Origin: Polycyclovorans sp002706265
GTDB taxonomy: Bacteria > Pseudomonadota > Gammaproteobacteria > Nevskiales > Nevskiaceae
DNA: 64,000 nt
Reading direction: 5' to 3'
Assembly (NCBI GenBank): GCA_963973915.1
Contig: CAXBBM010000008.1
Span: forward strand, 69,335 to 133,334
Part shown: positions 38,153 through 46,101 of the stretch, one piece after another
Layout of the letters: every line of letters begins with the position of its first letter
Numbering within the stretch: the first letter of the stretch is position 1
Program-made: the position numbers and the translations under genes
Notes under the pieces: model-generated
What the model saw: only the letters and a program-made list of their open reading frames with translations
What the model was told of the DNA's origin: nothing
Database searches by the model: none

Positions 38153-39274
38153 TCAGGCCGGCGGTGGCGGGTCGCGCAGTTCGCCGCTGCCCAGGCAGGC
38201 CATGCCGTCGTAAAGCGCCAGGTACTGACCGGGCGCAGCGGCGCGCTGGGCGTTGTCGAAGCCGACGATCAGGCTGCCGTCGTCGGCGACCGACTCGATG
38301 TGGCAGGTCTGCAGGCCCTGTCGGTGGCGGATGCGGGCCAACAGCGGCCGGTCGAGGCGGGCAGGGCGGTTGATCCAGTGAAACGGCGCAGTCGCCAGGC
38401 GGCGGTGCATGATCAGCGGATGGTTCGGGTCTTGTGAGGCCATCAGCCGGCGGCGCGGTGCATCCTTGGCCACCACGTACCACGGCGCTTCGGCCGCGCC
38501 CCGGCGACCGCCGATGTGCAGGCCCTTGCGCTGCCCCAGCGTGAAGTGATGCAGGCCCGGGTGCTGGCCGATGAACTGGCCGCCCTCATCGACAATGTCG
38601 CCCGGTGCGTCCTTGAGGTACTGGGCCAGAAACGCGCGGAAGGCGCGTTCACCAATGAAGCAGATGCCGGTCGAGTCCTTCTTGCGGTGCACGTCCAGGC
38701 CGATGTCGCGGGCCATTGCCCGGACGGCGGGCTTGTCGTAGCCGCCCAGAGGAAAGAACACTTTTTCAAGCTGCTCGCGCCGCACGGCAGAGAGAAAATA
38801 GGTCTGGTCCTTGTCTTCGGTGACCGAGCGCATCAGGTGCGGGCCATCGTCGCGGTGCTCGATGCGGGCGTAATGGCCGGTGGCGATGCCATCGGCTCCC
38901 AGCCGCAGGGCGTACTCGCGGAAGGGTTGGAATTTCACTTCACGGTTGCACAAGACGTCGGGATTGGGCGTCTTGCCGGCCTGGTAGTCGTCCAGAAACT
39001 GCTGGAACACGCGCGCACGGTAGTCGGCGGCAAAATCAACGCGAATCAGCGGAATGTCGAGGTGCTCGGCAACCCGGCGGGCATCCTGAAAATCTTCGGC
39101 GGCGCTGCAATAGCCGGCTTCATCTTCGGTCCAGTTGACCATGAACAGGCCGGTGACCCGGCAGCCGTGCTGCTTGAGCAGGTGCGCCGTGACCGATGAG
39201 TCGACGCCGCCCGACATGCCGACCACGATCTGCTGGCCGGGCTGCGGCAGGGTGTTGCCCACCGCCGTGCTCAC
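38153..39274 (-). CDS. mnmA: tRNA-specific 2-thiouridylase
   Basis: Thiolates uridine 34 of Lys, Glu and Gln tRNAs. The 373 residues carry the PP-loop GMSGGVDSSVTA near residue 19, the catalytic Cys in NPDVLCNREVKF, the second Cys in STGICFIGER, and the RNA-binding C-terminal domain. The start is GTG at 39274, overlapping the Nudix gene stop as GTGA, so mnmA is the last gene of the transcription unit that begins with gspG. Confidence 0.95.
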   Translation of the reverse strand: MSTAVGNTLPQPGQQIVVGMSGGVDSSVTAHLLKQHGCRVTGLFMVNWTEDEAGYCSAAEDFQDARRVAEHLDIPLIRVDFAADYRARVFQQFLDDYQAGKTPNPDVLCNREVKFQPFREYALRLGADGIATGHYARIEHRDDGPHLMRSVTEDKDQTYFLSAVRREQLEKVFFPLGGYDKPAVRAMARDIGLDVHRKKDSTGICFIGERAFRAFLAQYLKDAPGDIVDEGGQFIGQHPGLHHFTLGQRKGLHIGGRRGAAEAPWYVVAKDAPRRRLMASQDPNHPLIMHRRLATAPFHWINRPARLDRPLLARIRHRQGLQTCHIESVADDGSLIVGFDNAQRAAAPGQYLALYDGMACLGSGELRDPPPPA

Positions 39275-39720
39275 AGGTGATCGAGCGCGCTCAATGGCAG
39301 GCGACGCCCGGCGCGGTAGTCGTCGATGCAGCGCTGCACCATCGGGCTGCGATGGCGTGCCGCCTGTTCGCGCAGTTCGGCCTCGGTCATCCAGCAGGCG
39401 CGCAGAATGCCGGTGTCGAGCTTTCGGCCCTTGTCGAGGGTGTCGGGTGTGCCGACGAAGGCAATGCGCACGAAGGGATAGTCAAGACCCTCAGGCTGGT
39501 GCACGTACAGGCCCAGCAGCGCGTCAATGCGCACCTGCCATGCGGTTTCTTCCAGCGTCTCGCGGATCGCCCCTTCAATGAAGGTTTCGCCCGGCTCCCA
39601 GTGCCCGGCGGGCTGGTTGAGCACCACCTCGCCGTTGGCGAGTTCTTCCACCATCAGGAACTGGTTGTCGCGTTCGATGACGGTCGCCAGAACGATATGC
39701 GGGGCTTCGGTCCAGCTCAT
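39271..39720 (-). CDS. Nudix hydrolase (NudJ-like)
   Basis: A 149-residue Nudix protein whose neighbour is mnmA, as for E. coli nudJ, a phosphatase acting on hydroxymethylpyrimidine diphosphate and nucleoside di- and triphosphates. The Nudix box reads GHWEPGETFIEGAIRETLEE followed by TA; the usual Gly near the end of the box is Ala, while the metal-binding glutamates are kept. The ATG overlaps the gspN stop and the stop overlaps the mnmA GTG, so translation is coupled on both sides. Confidence 0.88.
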   Translation of the reverse strand: MSWTEAPHIVLATVIERDNQFLMVEELANGEVVLNQPAGHWEPGETFIEGAIRETLEETAWQVRIDALLGLYVHQPEGLDYPFVRIAFVGTPDTLDKGRKLDTGILRACWMTEAELREQAARHRSPMVQRCIDDYRAGRRLPLSALDHL

Positions 39721-40493
39721 GGCATGCGGCCCTGACGTTTCAGGTGATACCAGCCGTTGGCGTCGGGCTGACCGAGGCCGTTCAGCAGGTTGCGGATGAT
39801 GGGCGGGGCATCAGCGCGGGGGCGCATGCGCAGGTCGATGTCATGACTGCGGTCATGGCGCTGGCGGGCAACGCCCTCCAGTTCCAGCGGGCCTTCCAGG
39901 CTTTTCAGATTGGCGACCAGCACTGCGTGGCCGTCATCGCCGGGTTCATCGCTCAGCGTGGCCTCGAAGTTGCCGAGCACGATGGGATTGCGCCCCAGGG
40001 CCCAGGTGAGCTCGGTGAGCGTGACGGTGCCGTCGATGGCGGTGGGCCATTGGTCGCGTGCCGCCGCATGGTCGAGGTTGAGATGCCAGCGGCCGTTGAC
40101 CGGCAGAAAGCCCTGGCCGATGGCCTGCAGCAGGGTGCGCACGTCACCGCCGGCGCGCAGCGCATCGACCGCCACGCTGCCCCAGGGCGTGGCCTTGACC
40201 CGGCCCAGCGCCGTGCCGCCCAGCACCTGACCTTCCACGGTGTAGCCCCAGGCGGCGCCGAACAGCGCGGTCGGGCGCCAGCGCCAGGCCAGTTGCTCGG
40301 CGATTCTGCGCTGCTGCTGGGTCAGCCCTTGCAGGCGCCCGTTGAGCACGGTGCCGCTCAGGCGCTCGACCTGCACCGGGCTGGGCTGGGGCGCCCATTG
40401 CCAGAGCGTGGCGGCGGGGGCCATGGCCACCAGCCCGACGATGAATGCCGTGACGCCCAGCAGCGGCGCCAGCCAGATCAGACGACGGCTCAC
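39717..40493 (-). CDS. gspN: type II secretion system protein N
   Basis: A 258-residue bitopic inner-membrane protein: a helix (LIWLAPLLGVTAFIVGLVAMAP) then a periplasmic beta-rich domain typical of T2SS N (ERLSGTVLNGRLQGL, WRWRPTALFGAAWGY). GspN is an accessory subunit present in a subset of type II systems. It overlaps the gspM end by four bases and the Nudix start by four bases. Confidence 0.86.
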   Translation of the reverse strand: MSRRLIWLAPLLGVTAFIVGLVAMAPAATLWQWAPQPSPVQVERLSGTVLNGRLQGLTQQQRRIAEQLAWRWRPTALFGAAWGYTVEGQVLGGTALGRVKATPWGSVAVDALRAGGDVRTLLQAIGQGFLPVNGRWHLNLDHAAARDQWPTAIDGTVTLTELTWALGRNPIVLGNFEATLSDEPGDDGHAVLVANLKSLEGPLELEGVARQRHDRSHDIDLRMRPRADAPPIIRNLLNGLGQPDANGWYHLKRQGRMP

Positions 40494-40981
40494 GAGGCGC
40501 GAACCAGGGTCAGGCGGGCGTTGACGCGGCCCGGCTGTTCGCCACGTTCAAGGTCGATGGTCTGGGCGCGCACGCCCTGTTTCTGTTCCAGTTCGTCGAC
40601 CCAGCGCAGCAGGTTCTCGAAGGCGATTTCATCAATCCAGACCCGCACTTCGCGGTCCTGCTCGGGCTGGATGCGGCTGGGCGGCGTGTCGCCCAGGCCG
40701 GCGCGCGCGGCGCGATCCACGGTGGCCAGCAGCGCACCGGCCGGCACTGTGGGGCGGCTCTGTTGCGCGGCCGGGCCAAGCTCGGCGGCGATCTCTTCGA
40801 GACGAACGGCCACGGCCCGGGCGCCGTCCAGGGCGGCGGCCCGTTGTTGGCGCGTCTGGACCAGCGGCTCCCAGACCAGCAGGAACAGCAGGGTCAGGGT
40901 CAGCGCAGTGCCGGCGACGATCACCATGATGCGTTCGCGCGGCGCCAGCTGCGCCCAGTGAGCAAGGAGCTGATCGCGCAT
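40490..40981 (-). CDS. gspM: type II secretion system protein M
   Basis: A 163-residue protein with a cytoplasmic N-terminus, one helix (IMVIVAGTALTLTLLFLLVWEPL) preceded by LAPRERIM as is typical, and a ferredoxin-like periplasmic domain including FENLLRWVDELEQKQGV. GspM partners GspL in the inner-membrane platform. Its ATG shares one base with the gspL stop (TGATG). Confidence 0.9.
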   Translation of the reverse strand: MRDQLLAHWAQLAPRERIMVIVAGTALTLTLLFLLVWEPLVQTRQQRAAALDGARAVAVRLEEIAAELGPAAQQSRPTVPAGALLATVDRAARAGLGDTPPSRIQPEQDREVRVWIDEIAFENLLRWVDELEQKQGVRAQTIDLERGEQPGRVNARLTLVRAS

Positions 40982-42222
40982 CAGGAAGTGCTCCGTCGCT
41001 GCAGGCGCAGGCGAATCTGCGCGCCGTCGGCACCGGCGTTGGCCGACTGCACGTCCATCTGCACCACCGGGTCATCGGCAAAGCGCGCGCGCAGGGTTTC
41101 AAGGGGCTGCAGGCTGCTGCCGGTGAGGCTGGCCACCAGGGCCCCTTCGCGGAACTGCAGACCTTGCAATTGCAGGCCCTCGACCGTTTCAAGGGCGGTC
41201 GACAGCGGCGACAGCAGGCCCAGAAAAGCCTGCCCGCCATTGCCGGCGCGCAGCGCCGCGAGCTGCTGCTCGGCCTGCGCACTCAGGTCGACGATGCGGG
41301 TCTGGCTGGGGAACAGTTGCTGGAAGCGGGCGATGTTGGCGGCTTCCTGCTCGGCGATCTGCCCGGCCAGTCGCTGGCTGGCGATCACGTGCTCCAGTCC
41401 GACCACCAGGGCCAGGCTGGCGGCCAGCGCCAGCGGCCAGCGCCAGGGTTTCAAGGCGGCGCCCAGGTCGCCGCTGGGCGCGTAGGCACCCTGCAGCAGA
41501 TTCAGCGTGCTCAAGCGTGTGAGCTGCGGGTGCAGTTGTGGCAACAGCACCGACAAGCCGAACGCAAAGCCGGGACGCAGGCTGGGCGGCTGCGGCAGGC
41601 CGGTGAGGTCGGGTGCGCCGTGGCCCACCAGGTACAGGGTCAGGCCCGGGGGTGTGTCACGCCCGCCGACCGCCAACTGCAGCGCGGCGGGCAGGTCATC
41701 GACCTCGCACTGGAAGCTTGCCCATTGCCGGTGTCGCACGGTGACAATGCCGTCTTCCAGCCAGGCGTAAAGCTGGGTGTCTTCAGGTTCGGGCAGCCCC
41801 AGTACATCGGGGATGATCAGATCGGGATGCAGGTTGACGGACTGCAGCAGCGCCAGTCCGGCTTCGAAGCGCTGGCGCCGCATGCTGAGCACCGGAAAGC
41901 CGTCTGCCTGCCGGGGCGCCGCGATCAGGTGCAGTTCGTCGGGCTCGTCGGCCACCGCTTCTTCGAGGCTGAAACGCGCGGCCTGCGCGGCCTTGCTGGC
42001 CTGTTTGACGGGCAGGTCCAACAGGTCCATGCGGAGGTCGGCACTGGGCCACAGCACCACCAGACGCTTGCCAAGGGCAAGCGGCGCCAGATTCTTGAGT
42101 GCCGATTGTTCAACCGGCCAGGACTGCAAGGCCTCGGCAGGGGCCACGCAGAATTCGCACGGCGCGTCTTCAGGCGCGTCGTGGTGGGCCGGCGGCAGTC
42201 GCAGATAGAGGGTTTCGCGCAA
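40981..42222 (-). CDS. gspL: type II secretion system protein L
   Basis: A 413-residue protein with an actin-like cytoplasmic domain that recruits the GspE ATPase (LPVKQASKAAQAARFSLEE), a transmembrane helix near residue 265 (WPLALAASLALVVGLEHVI) and a periplasmic domain. The start appears to be TTG at 42222, because no ATG or GTG fits near the conserved beginning LYLRLPP. The ribosome binding site is weak, which may indicate coupling to gspK 39 bases upstream. Confidence 0.88.
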   Translation of the reverse strand: MRETLYLRLPPAHHDAPEDAPCEFCVAPAEALQSWPVEQSALKNLAPLALGKRLVVLWPSADLRMDLLDLPVKQASKAAQAARFSLEEAVADEPDELHLIAAPRQADGFPVLSMRRQRFEAGLALLQSVNLHPDLIIPDVLGLPEPEDTQLYAWLEDGIVTVRHRQWASFQCEVDDLPAALQLAVGGRDTPPGLTLYLVGHGAPDLTGLPQPPSLRPGFAFGLSVLLPQLHPQLTRLSTLNLLQGAYAPSGDLGAALKPWRWPLALAASLALVVGLEHVIASQRLAGQIAEQEAANIARFQQLFPSQTRIVDLSAQAEQQLAALRAGNGGQAFLGLLSPLSTALETVEGLQLQGLQFREGALVASLTGSSLQPLETLRARFADDPVVQMDVQSANAGADGAQIRLRLQRRSTS

Positions 42223-42261
42223 GGGTCGGGATCAGCTGTTCCGCGGCGGGGTGACACGCCG

Positions 42262-43206
42262 TCAATCGGGGTAGGCCCCGCGCGCCAGCACCGAGGGTGG
42301 CGCGCCAGTGGGTCGATAAATCAGATGATACAAGCCCACCCGGCTACTGCCTATGAGCGCTTCGCTTTCGAGCATGAAGTACTGGCTGGCGACGCTCACC
42401 GGCGGGGCATCGACGGTGAGGCTGGACTGGATGGCCGCAACGTCTTGCAGCGGCGCATCGAGACGCGATTCCAGAAAGCCGCTCAGTTCGGGCCCGGGGG
42501 TTTGCACCAGGCTCAGCAGCACCGGCTCGGTGGCGGTATTGACGTTGACCGCGCTGCCCACCAGCGGCAGTGCGGTGACGTGTGGGCGCAGCAGTTCGAA
42601 GATTTCGCGGGTCATGCCCTTCACGGCCATCAGTTCGCCTACATCGACCATGGGGCGATCGGGCGTGCGGTAGGGCGGCGAAAACCCGAGGTACTCGGTT
42701 TCTTCGGCGCCATCGAAGCCGGTGGGCTCCTGGTCGGCGTCGATCCAGTCGCGGATCACCGAGGCCATGGCCGCAGCCTCGAAGTCGGTGCCGGCGCCGA
42801 CCAGGACGTACAGGCGCTGAAAGTGGCCGTTGTAGCGCGTCAGTGCCTCGGCGTCGGCGCTGGCCAGGTTGTTCAGGTTGAAGCGCCCCTGCAGGTCCAC
42901 CAGGCGCCCGCGCAACACGCCTTCATCGACCGGCAGATAGTCCACCGGCTGCGCCCAGGGCTCGACCAGGCTGTCGTAGTCGCTGGTTTCGGCATCGCGC
43001 TGCAGGATGGTCATGACCCACTGCTCGACGCCCTCGATGTACCACCAGCCCATTTCGCTTTCCTGCAGCGTCCGCGACCGGTGCACGGCAATCTGGTGAC
43101 TGACCGCCATGGCGGCGGCGGCAATGGTGGCGATGGCCACGACCAGGATCGCGGTGATCAGCGCGACGCCGCGCTGTGCGGTGGCCGGGGTGCGGGGCGG
43201 GGTCAT
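42262..43206 (-). CDS. gspK: type II secretion minor pseudopilin GspK
   Basis: A 314-residue minor pseudopilin. The prepilin site is RG|VALITAILVVA with Thr at position 5 of the mature chain instead of Glu, as expected of GspK, which caps the pilus tip. The large helical domain contains LQGRFNLNNLAS and VNVNTATEPVLLSL, a helix-hairpin-helix-like motif typical of the family. The start overlaps the gspJ stop by one base. Confidence 0.92.
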   Translation of the reverse strand: MTPPRTPATAQRGVALITAILVVAIATIAAAAMAVSHQIAVHRSRTLQESEMGWWYIEGVEQWVMTILQRDAETSDYDSLVEPWAQPVDYLPVDEGVLRGRLVDLQGRFNLNNLASADAEALTRYNGHFQRLYVLVGAGTDFEAAAMASVIRDWIDADQEPTGFDGAEETEYLGFSPPYRTPDRPMVDVGELMAVKGMTREIFELLRPHVTALPLVGSAVNVNTATEPVLLSLVQTPGPELSGFLESRLDAPLQDVAAIQSSLTVDAPPVSVASQYFMLESEALIGSSRVGLYHLIYRPTGAPPSVLARGAYPD

Positions 43207-43979
43207 CAGTTGAACGGGATGCCTGGCACCGCCGCGCCCGGTGTTGGCGGCGGCGTGGTTTCGGGTGCGGGGTCGTTGCCGCCACCTGCGGTGTCCCCGT
43301 CTCCGTCACCGGTGCCCGGGTTGGCGTCGGGGTCGGTGGGCGGGCCTTGCCCGGCGCTCTGGATGATCTGACTGGCGGTGGGCGGTATGCCCGCCTTGAA
43401 GCGCCACTGCAGCTCGCCCCAGTCCTTGGTTTCGAGGGTGATTTCGACCATCAGCGGCAGCTCGTTGCCTTCGCCCGGCCACTCGTCGCGCCATTCCTGA
43501 TTGGCGTCGAGAAAGCGCCAGGCGACGCTTTCAACGTCTTCCAGCAGCCCCAGTTCGACCGGCTCGCTGTCTTGCGCCATGTCGAGAACCCGCCAACTGT
43601 CGCGGAACAGGGTGCCTTCGGTGAGGCGGTAGCGCACCCTCTGAAAGGTGGTGCGCGGCTGGCGCAGCGGGTTCTGCCAGCCGGCCCGGGTGAACATCAC
43701 GTCGGCTTCGCGCTGCGCCATGAACGGCGGCTGCCGGTCGCCGAAGGCATCGCGAATGTCGCGGGCGCTGAGCTGGCGGATGTCATCGCGCACACGGCGA
43801 TAGCTGCGCTGAAACTCGGCGGTGCGGTCCATGGCGGCCTCGACGCCGACGCGGGTGTCGAGCACGCTGCGCAGGCCGCCGTACGCGAGGATCGACATGA
43901 TCGAAAAGATCAGCAGCACCACGATCAGCTCCAGCAGCGTGAAGCCGGATGCGGCGGCGCGGTGGGGGCGGCCGGTCAC
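43206..43979 (-). CDS. gspJ: type II secretion minor pseudopilin GspJ with low-complexity tail
   Basis: A 257-residue minor pseudopilin with prepilin site SG|FTLLELIVVLLIFS and Glu5 kept. The globular part resembles GspJ (MAQREADVMFTRAGW, RVRYRLTEGTLFRDSW, VESVAWRFLDAN). The last 55 residues or so are a Gly/Asp/Pro/Thr-rich tail (GTGDGDGDTAGGGNDPAPE) that is longer than usual for GspJ. GTG at 43979 overlaps the gspI stop as GTGA. Confidence 0.9.
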   Translation of the reverse strand: MTGRPHRAAASGFTLLELIVVLLIFSIMSILAYGGLRSVLDTRVGVEAAMDRTAEFQRSYRRVRDDIRQLSARDIRDAFGDRQPPFMAQREADVMFTRAGWQNPLRQPRTTFQRVRYRLTEGTLFRDSWRVLDMAQDSEPVELGLLEDVESVAWRFLDANQEWRDEWPGEGNELPLMVEITLETKDWGELQWRFKAGIPPTASQIIQSAGQGPPTDPDANPGTGDGDGDTAGGGNDPAPETTPPPTPGAAVPGIPFN

Positions 43980-44350
43980 CGCGCGCCCCCGGGGTTGCGC
44001 ATGAAGGTCGACAGCTGCGCGTAACGATTGTCGCCCTCGGCGTCACTGACGACGATGTCGATGCGCCGCAGCCGCTCGTCCTGGGTGGCTTGCACGGTGG
44101 TTTCCCATTCCCACTCGAAGCCGCCCATCTCGGCGGTGTCGTCGCGCTTGCCTTCTTCCGGCCACTGGGGCTGGCTCAACACCACGCCTAGCTGGTTCTG
44201 TGCCACCCACATGGCCAGGGTGCGCATGCGCAGGTGGTGCGCCGTGTCGGCGTAGCGCGCCATGCCCGAAAGTACTGCGCCCAGGGCGATGGCCAGCACC
44301 ACGAGCGCGGCGAGCACTTCGATCAGCGTGAAGCCGCGCGCGCGCGTCAC
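43976..44350 (-). CDS. gspI: type II secretion minor pseudopilin GspI
   Basis: A 124-residue protein with prepilin site RG|FTLIEVLAALVVLAIALGA and Glu5, followed by the short globular domain with MWVAQNQLGVVL, a GspI hallmark (NQL motif). The start is GTG at 44350, overlapping the gspH stop as GTGA. It initiates the I-J-K tip complex. Confidence 0.92.
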   Translation of the reverse strand: MTRARGFTLIEVLAALVVLAIALGAVLSGMARYADTAHHLRMRTLAMWVAQNQLGVVLSQPQWPEEGKRDDTAEMGGFEWEWETTVQATQDERLRRIDIVVSDAEGDNRYAQLSTFMRNPGGAR

Positions 44351-44946
44351 TCGCCGACCTCGTCCCGCGGGATCTGTGCACGCTTGATGCGGCCCAGCAC
44401 ATCGACCTCGACGCGGTAGGCCAGGTCGAGATCGCCCGCGAACAGGTCAATGACCATGGGTGTGACCTCGCCACTGGACAGGAACAGGCCCAGCGGCTCC
44501 ATCGACGCCGTGGGGTCTTCCAGTTGCGCGGCAGGCGGCATGGCGCGGCCTTCGATGCGCAGACGTATTTCGATGGGTTGGGGGATGGCCTGGGGTCGAA
44601 ACACGCCGTTCTCGGCGTAAGGCACCCAGCGGCCATCGCCGCCGATGGCCACCCATTGCCATTGCGTCTCGGTGGGCCGGAAGCCAATGAACAGGCCCTG
44701 CAGCTCGGCCTCTTCCTGCGCCAGTGCCAGCATCCGGTGGAGCTTCTGCGCTTCGTTGTCGAGCCGGTCGGCCACGTTGCGGCCGCTGATCGAGAACATG
44801 GCGAAGGTGATCATCACGCCGATGATCAGCACCACCACCATGATTTCGAGCAGCGTGAACCCGCGCGCGCCGCGGGCCGCGCGAGGGCGTGCGCCCGCTC
44901 GCACCCGGGCGGGGCCGGGGCCTCCCGGGGCGCGGCACCGCAGCAC
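44347..44946 (-). CDS. gspH: type II secretion minor pseudopilin GspH
   Basis: About 199 residues if started at GTG 44946, or 185 from GTG 44904. Both give an unusually long Arg/Ala/Gly-rich leader before the prepilin site RG|FTLLEIMVVVLIIGVMI. The remainder has RLDNEAQKLHRMLALAQEEAELQG and the beta-rich C-terminal domain of GspH. No ATG is available between the gspG stop and the prepilin site, so the precise start is uncertain. Confidence 0.85.
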   Translation of the reverse strand: MLRCRAPGGPGPARVRAGARPRAARGARGFTLLEIMVVVLIIGVMITFAMFSISGRNVADRLDNEAQKLHRMLALAQEEAELQGLFIGFRPTETQWQWVAIGGDGRWVPYAENGVFRPQAIPQPIEIRLRIEGRAMPPAAQLEDPTASMEPLGLFLSSGEVTPMVIDLFAGDLDLAYRVEVDVLGRIKRAQIPRDEVGE

Positions 44947-44954
44947 GGAAATGC

Positions 44955-45404
44955 TCAGTTCAGATTCCAGTTCCCGATGTCGGCGGCCACGCCTTCGCCG
45001 CCGACGCGACCGTCGGCCCCGAACGAGAAGATGTCGAACTCGGCGCGCGTGCCGGGATAGAGGTACTGGTACGGCGTGCCCCACGGATCATTGGGCAGGC
45101 TCTGGATGTAGCCGCCCGACTTCCAGTTGCGCGGTTCCGGCTCGCCGCTGGGCTTTTCCACCAGGGCCTCAAGACCCTGCTGGGTGCTGGGATAGTTGAA
45201 GTTGTCGAGGCGATAGAGGTTGAGCGAAGCCTCCAGCATGCGGATGTCCTGACGGGCCTTGGTCATGCGCGCATCGTCCGGGCGATCCATGATGCGCGGC
45301 ACCACCACCGCCGCGAGAATGCCGAGGATGACCACCACGACCATGATTTCGATCAGGGTGAAGCCGCGGGCGCGGCGGGGAAGGGCAGTGCGCATGGAAT
45401 CCAT
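44955..45404 (-). CDS. gspG: type II secretion major pseudopilin GspG
   Basis: A 149-residue major pseudopilin: prepilin site RG|FTLIEIMVVVVILGILAA with Glu5, then RPDDARMTKARQDI, YPSTQQGLEALVEKP, the WGxPYxYxxPG motif as WGTPYQYLYPG, and the calcium-site loop FDIFSFGADGRVGGEG. It is the first gene of the minus-strand operon gspG to gspN. Two ATGs (45404 and 45395) fit. The genes gspC, D, E and F are not in the window. Confidence 0.95.
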   Translation of the reverse strand: MDSMRTALPRRARGFTLIEIMVVVVILGILAAVVVPRIMDRPDDARMTKARQDIRMLEASLNLYRLDNFNYPSTQQGLEALVEKPSGEPEPRNWKSGGYIQSLPNDPWGTPYQYLYPGTRAEFDIFSFGADGRVGGEGVAADIGNWNLN

Positions 45405-45500
45405 TCTGGGGTTTCAAAAAGGGGATGGGTGGGCCGTGGGCGGTCACGCCGGGGCGACTCTGAAGGCGTTGGATCATAACAAAGGGTTCAGGTTCCTCTG

Positions 45501-46067
45501 ATGAAGGGTGCGGCCTGGCTTCTGGCACTGTTTGCGCTGCTTGAAATCGGTCACCCATGGACCTTCGAGGCCCTGCGTTACGACCGCGACGGTCTGCTGC
45601 ACGGCCAGATCTGGCGCGCGCTGACGGCCCACCTCGTGCATCTGGGACCGGTGCACGCCGCCATGAACAGCCTCGCCGTGTTGCTGCTGGTGGCGCTGTG
45701 TCAGCCGCAGTGGACCGTGTGGGGCTGGTGTTGGCGCAGCGCCGCGCTGGCGGTGCCCATCAGTCTGGGACTGTTGGCAGCGGTGCCGGCGCTGGCGTCT
45801 TACGTCGGCTTTTCAGGGGTCGCCCACGGGCTGTTCGTGCTGGCCTTGTGGCCGCTGGCGGTGAAGGGCGACTGGATCGCCCGGGGCTGCCTGCTGTATC
45901 TCCTGGGCAAACTGGGGTGGGAGATGATGTTCGGCGCGGCGGTGATCGACAGTGCGTGGATCGGCGGTGCGGTGATCGTCGAAGCGCACAGTTTCGGGGC
46001 TTTGGCGGCCGTGGCCGGGCTGGCACTGGCGGCCTGGCTTGACGCGCGGGGCGCGTCTCGCCGCTAA
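45501..46067 (+). CDS. rrtA: rhombosortase (rhomboid-family intramembrane protease)
   Basis: A 188-residue polytopic rhomboid-like serine protease of the short rhombosortase type. The Ser nucleophile is in YVGFSGVAHG, the catalytic His in EAHSFGALAA, and the N-terminal family signature IWRALTAHLVHLGPVHAAMN is present. Rhombosortases process proteins bearing a GlyGly-CTERM tail, many of which are type II secretion substrates; the divergent gsp operon starts about 100 bases away. Its substrates are not in the window. Confidence 0.85.
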   Translation: MKGAAWLLALFALLEIGHPWTFEALRYDRDGLLHGQIWRALTAHLVHLGPVHAAMNSLAVLLLVALCQPQWTVWGWCWRSAALAVPISLGLLAAVPALASYVGFSGVAHGLFVLALWPLAVKGDWIARGCLLYLLGKLGWEMMFGAAVIDSAWIGGAVIVEAHSFGALAAVAGLALAAWLDARGASRR

Positions 46068-46101
46068 TGTCGACCCTTTGCAGCGTGGGCCGTATTGACC
46101 T

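Noticed and set aside
41164..43371. 735-codon plus-strand open frame across gspL and gspK
   Set aside because: It is antisense to two clearly recognised genes; its product is a Gln/Gly/His-rich string of the kind produced by the reverse frame of GC-rich codons.
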